NCBI RefSeq assembly: GCF_030936135.1
Contig: NC_082594.1
Span: forward strand, 105,129,020-105,193,019
Origin: Gavia stellata
Lineage: Eukaryota; Chordata; Aves; Gaviiformes; Gaviidae
DNA: 64,000 nt
Direction: 5' to 3'
Every line of letters begins with the position of its first letter. The stretch's first letter is position 1. Below the pieces are notes generated by a model. It was not told where the DNA came from. It saw nothing but the letters and a program-made list of their open reading frames with translations, and searched no databases. Positions 61,516 through 64,000 of the stretch are shown piece by piece. Position numbers and translations under genes: made by a program.

Positions 61516-61606
61516 ATGGAGGCAGCGGGGCGGCGCGGCCGGGCCGAGGGGCGCCCCGCCTGGGGGGTGCTGCTGCCTCCTTTCCTCCTCTTCCTCCTCC
61601 TGGCAG
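61516..61606 (+). CDS. CYYR1: CYYR1 coding exon 1 (signal peptide)
   Basis: First coding exon of cysteine and tyrosine rich protein 1, a small type I single-pass membrane protein whose cell function is poorly known. The exon encodes residues 1-30 plus the first base of codon 31. An Arg/Gly/Ala-rich start is followed by a hydrophobic core (about residues 17-30, GVLLPPFLLFLLLA) that fits a cleavable signal peptide. The start is the first in-frame ATG and has good Kozak context (G at -3, G at +4). The reading frame is open for over 100 codons upstream but contains no ATG. The exon ends in GCAG followed by the donor GTCAGC at 61607, giving phase 1. That phase joins correctly to exon 2, which is unmistakable CYYR1. 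The family N-terminus is poorly conserved, so this exon is assigned from position, signal peptide, splice phase and CpG-island context rather than from sequence match. Confidence 0.85.

Positions 61607-64000
<2,394 letters not shown>

Overview
This window looks like part of a bird nuclear genome. The evidence is CR1 LINE copies ending in the avian ATTCTATG-type tail, low overall repeat density, no Alu/L1-like or B1/B2-like SINEs, and one vertebrate protein-coding gene. That gene is CYYR1 (cysteine and tyrosine rich 1). Its first two coding exons lie at the right-hand end on the + strand, at 61516-61606 and 63768/63771-63873, and the rest of the gene runs off the window. In human, CYYR1 lies between APP and ADAMTS1. 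If that order holds here, the rest of the window is the long 5' intergenic space of CYYR1, with ADAMTS1 expected beyond the left edge. I see no ADAMTS exon inside the window.

Layout: (1) 1-6.3 kb is AT-rich intergenic DNA. (2) 6.3-6.77 kb is an isolated CpG island with a GC box, and a CpG-poorer GC-rich patch follows at 7.09-7.76 kb. (3) 7.8-35.7 kb is AT-rich desert with short CR1 relics at 8.7, 12.8, 13.1 and 14.2-14.6 kb. (4) 35.72-36.14 kb is a second isolated GC/CpG-rich patch. (5) 36.1-43.9 kb is desert holding one MIR-like relic and one curious signal-peptide-like minus-strand ORF (41283-40906). (6) 43.9-47.6 kb is a cluster of three CR1 elements in the same orientation. Here a younger avian CR1 (44075-44734) has inserted into a much older CR1 (about 43935-45786), and a tail-less third copy follows (about 46590-47581). 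(7) 47.6-60.9 kb is desert with an AT/GT microsatellite at 53.7 kb and a second MIR-like relic at 54.1 kb. (8) 60.9-62.06 kb is the CYYR1 CpG-island promoter, leader and exon 1, then intron 1, exon 2 and the start of intron 2.

The only confident protein-coding content is CYYR1. The many 60-170-codon open frames elsewhere look like chance. No operon, CRISPR, phage or plasmid-type system is present. The most solid non-trivial observations are the nested CR1 insertion, whose two flanks rejoin into a continuous older element; the CAGCAG tandem acceptor of CYYR1 exon 2; and the orphan CpG island about 55 kb upstream of CYYR1. I could not run alignments. Element names and family calls come from reading the sequence against remembered consensus features.
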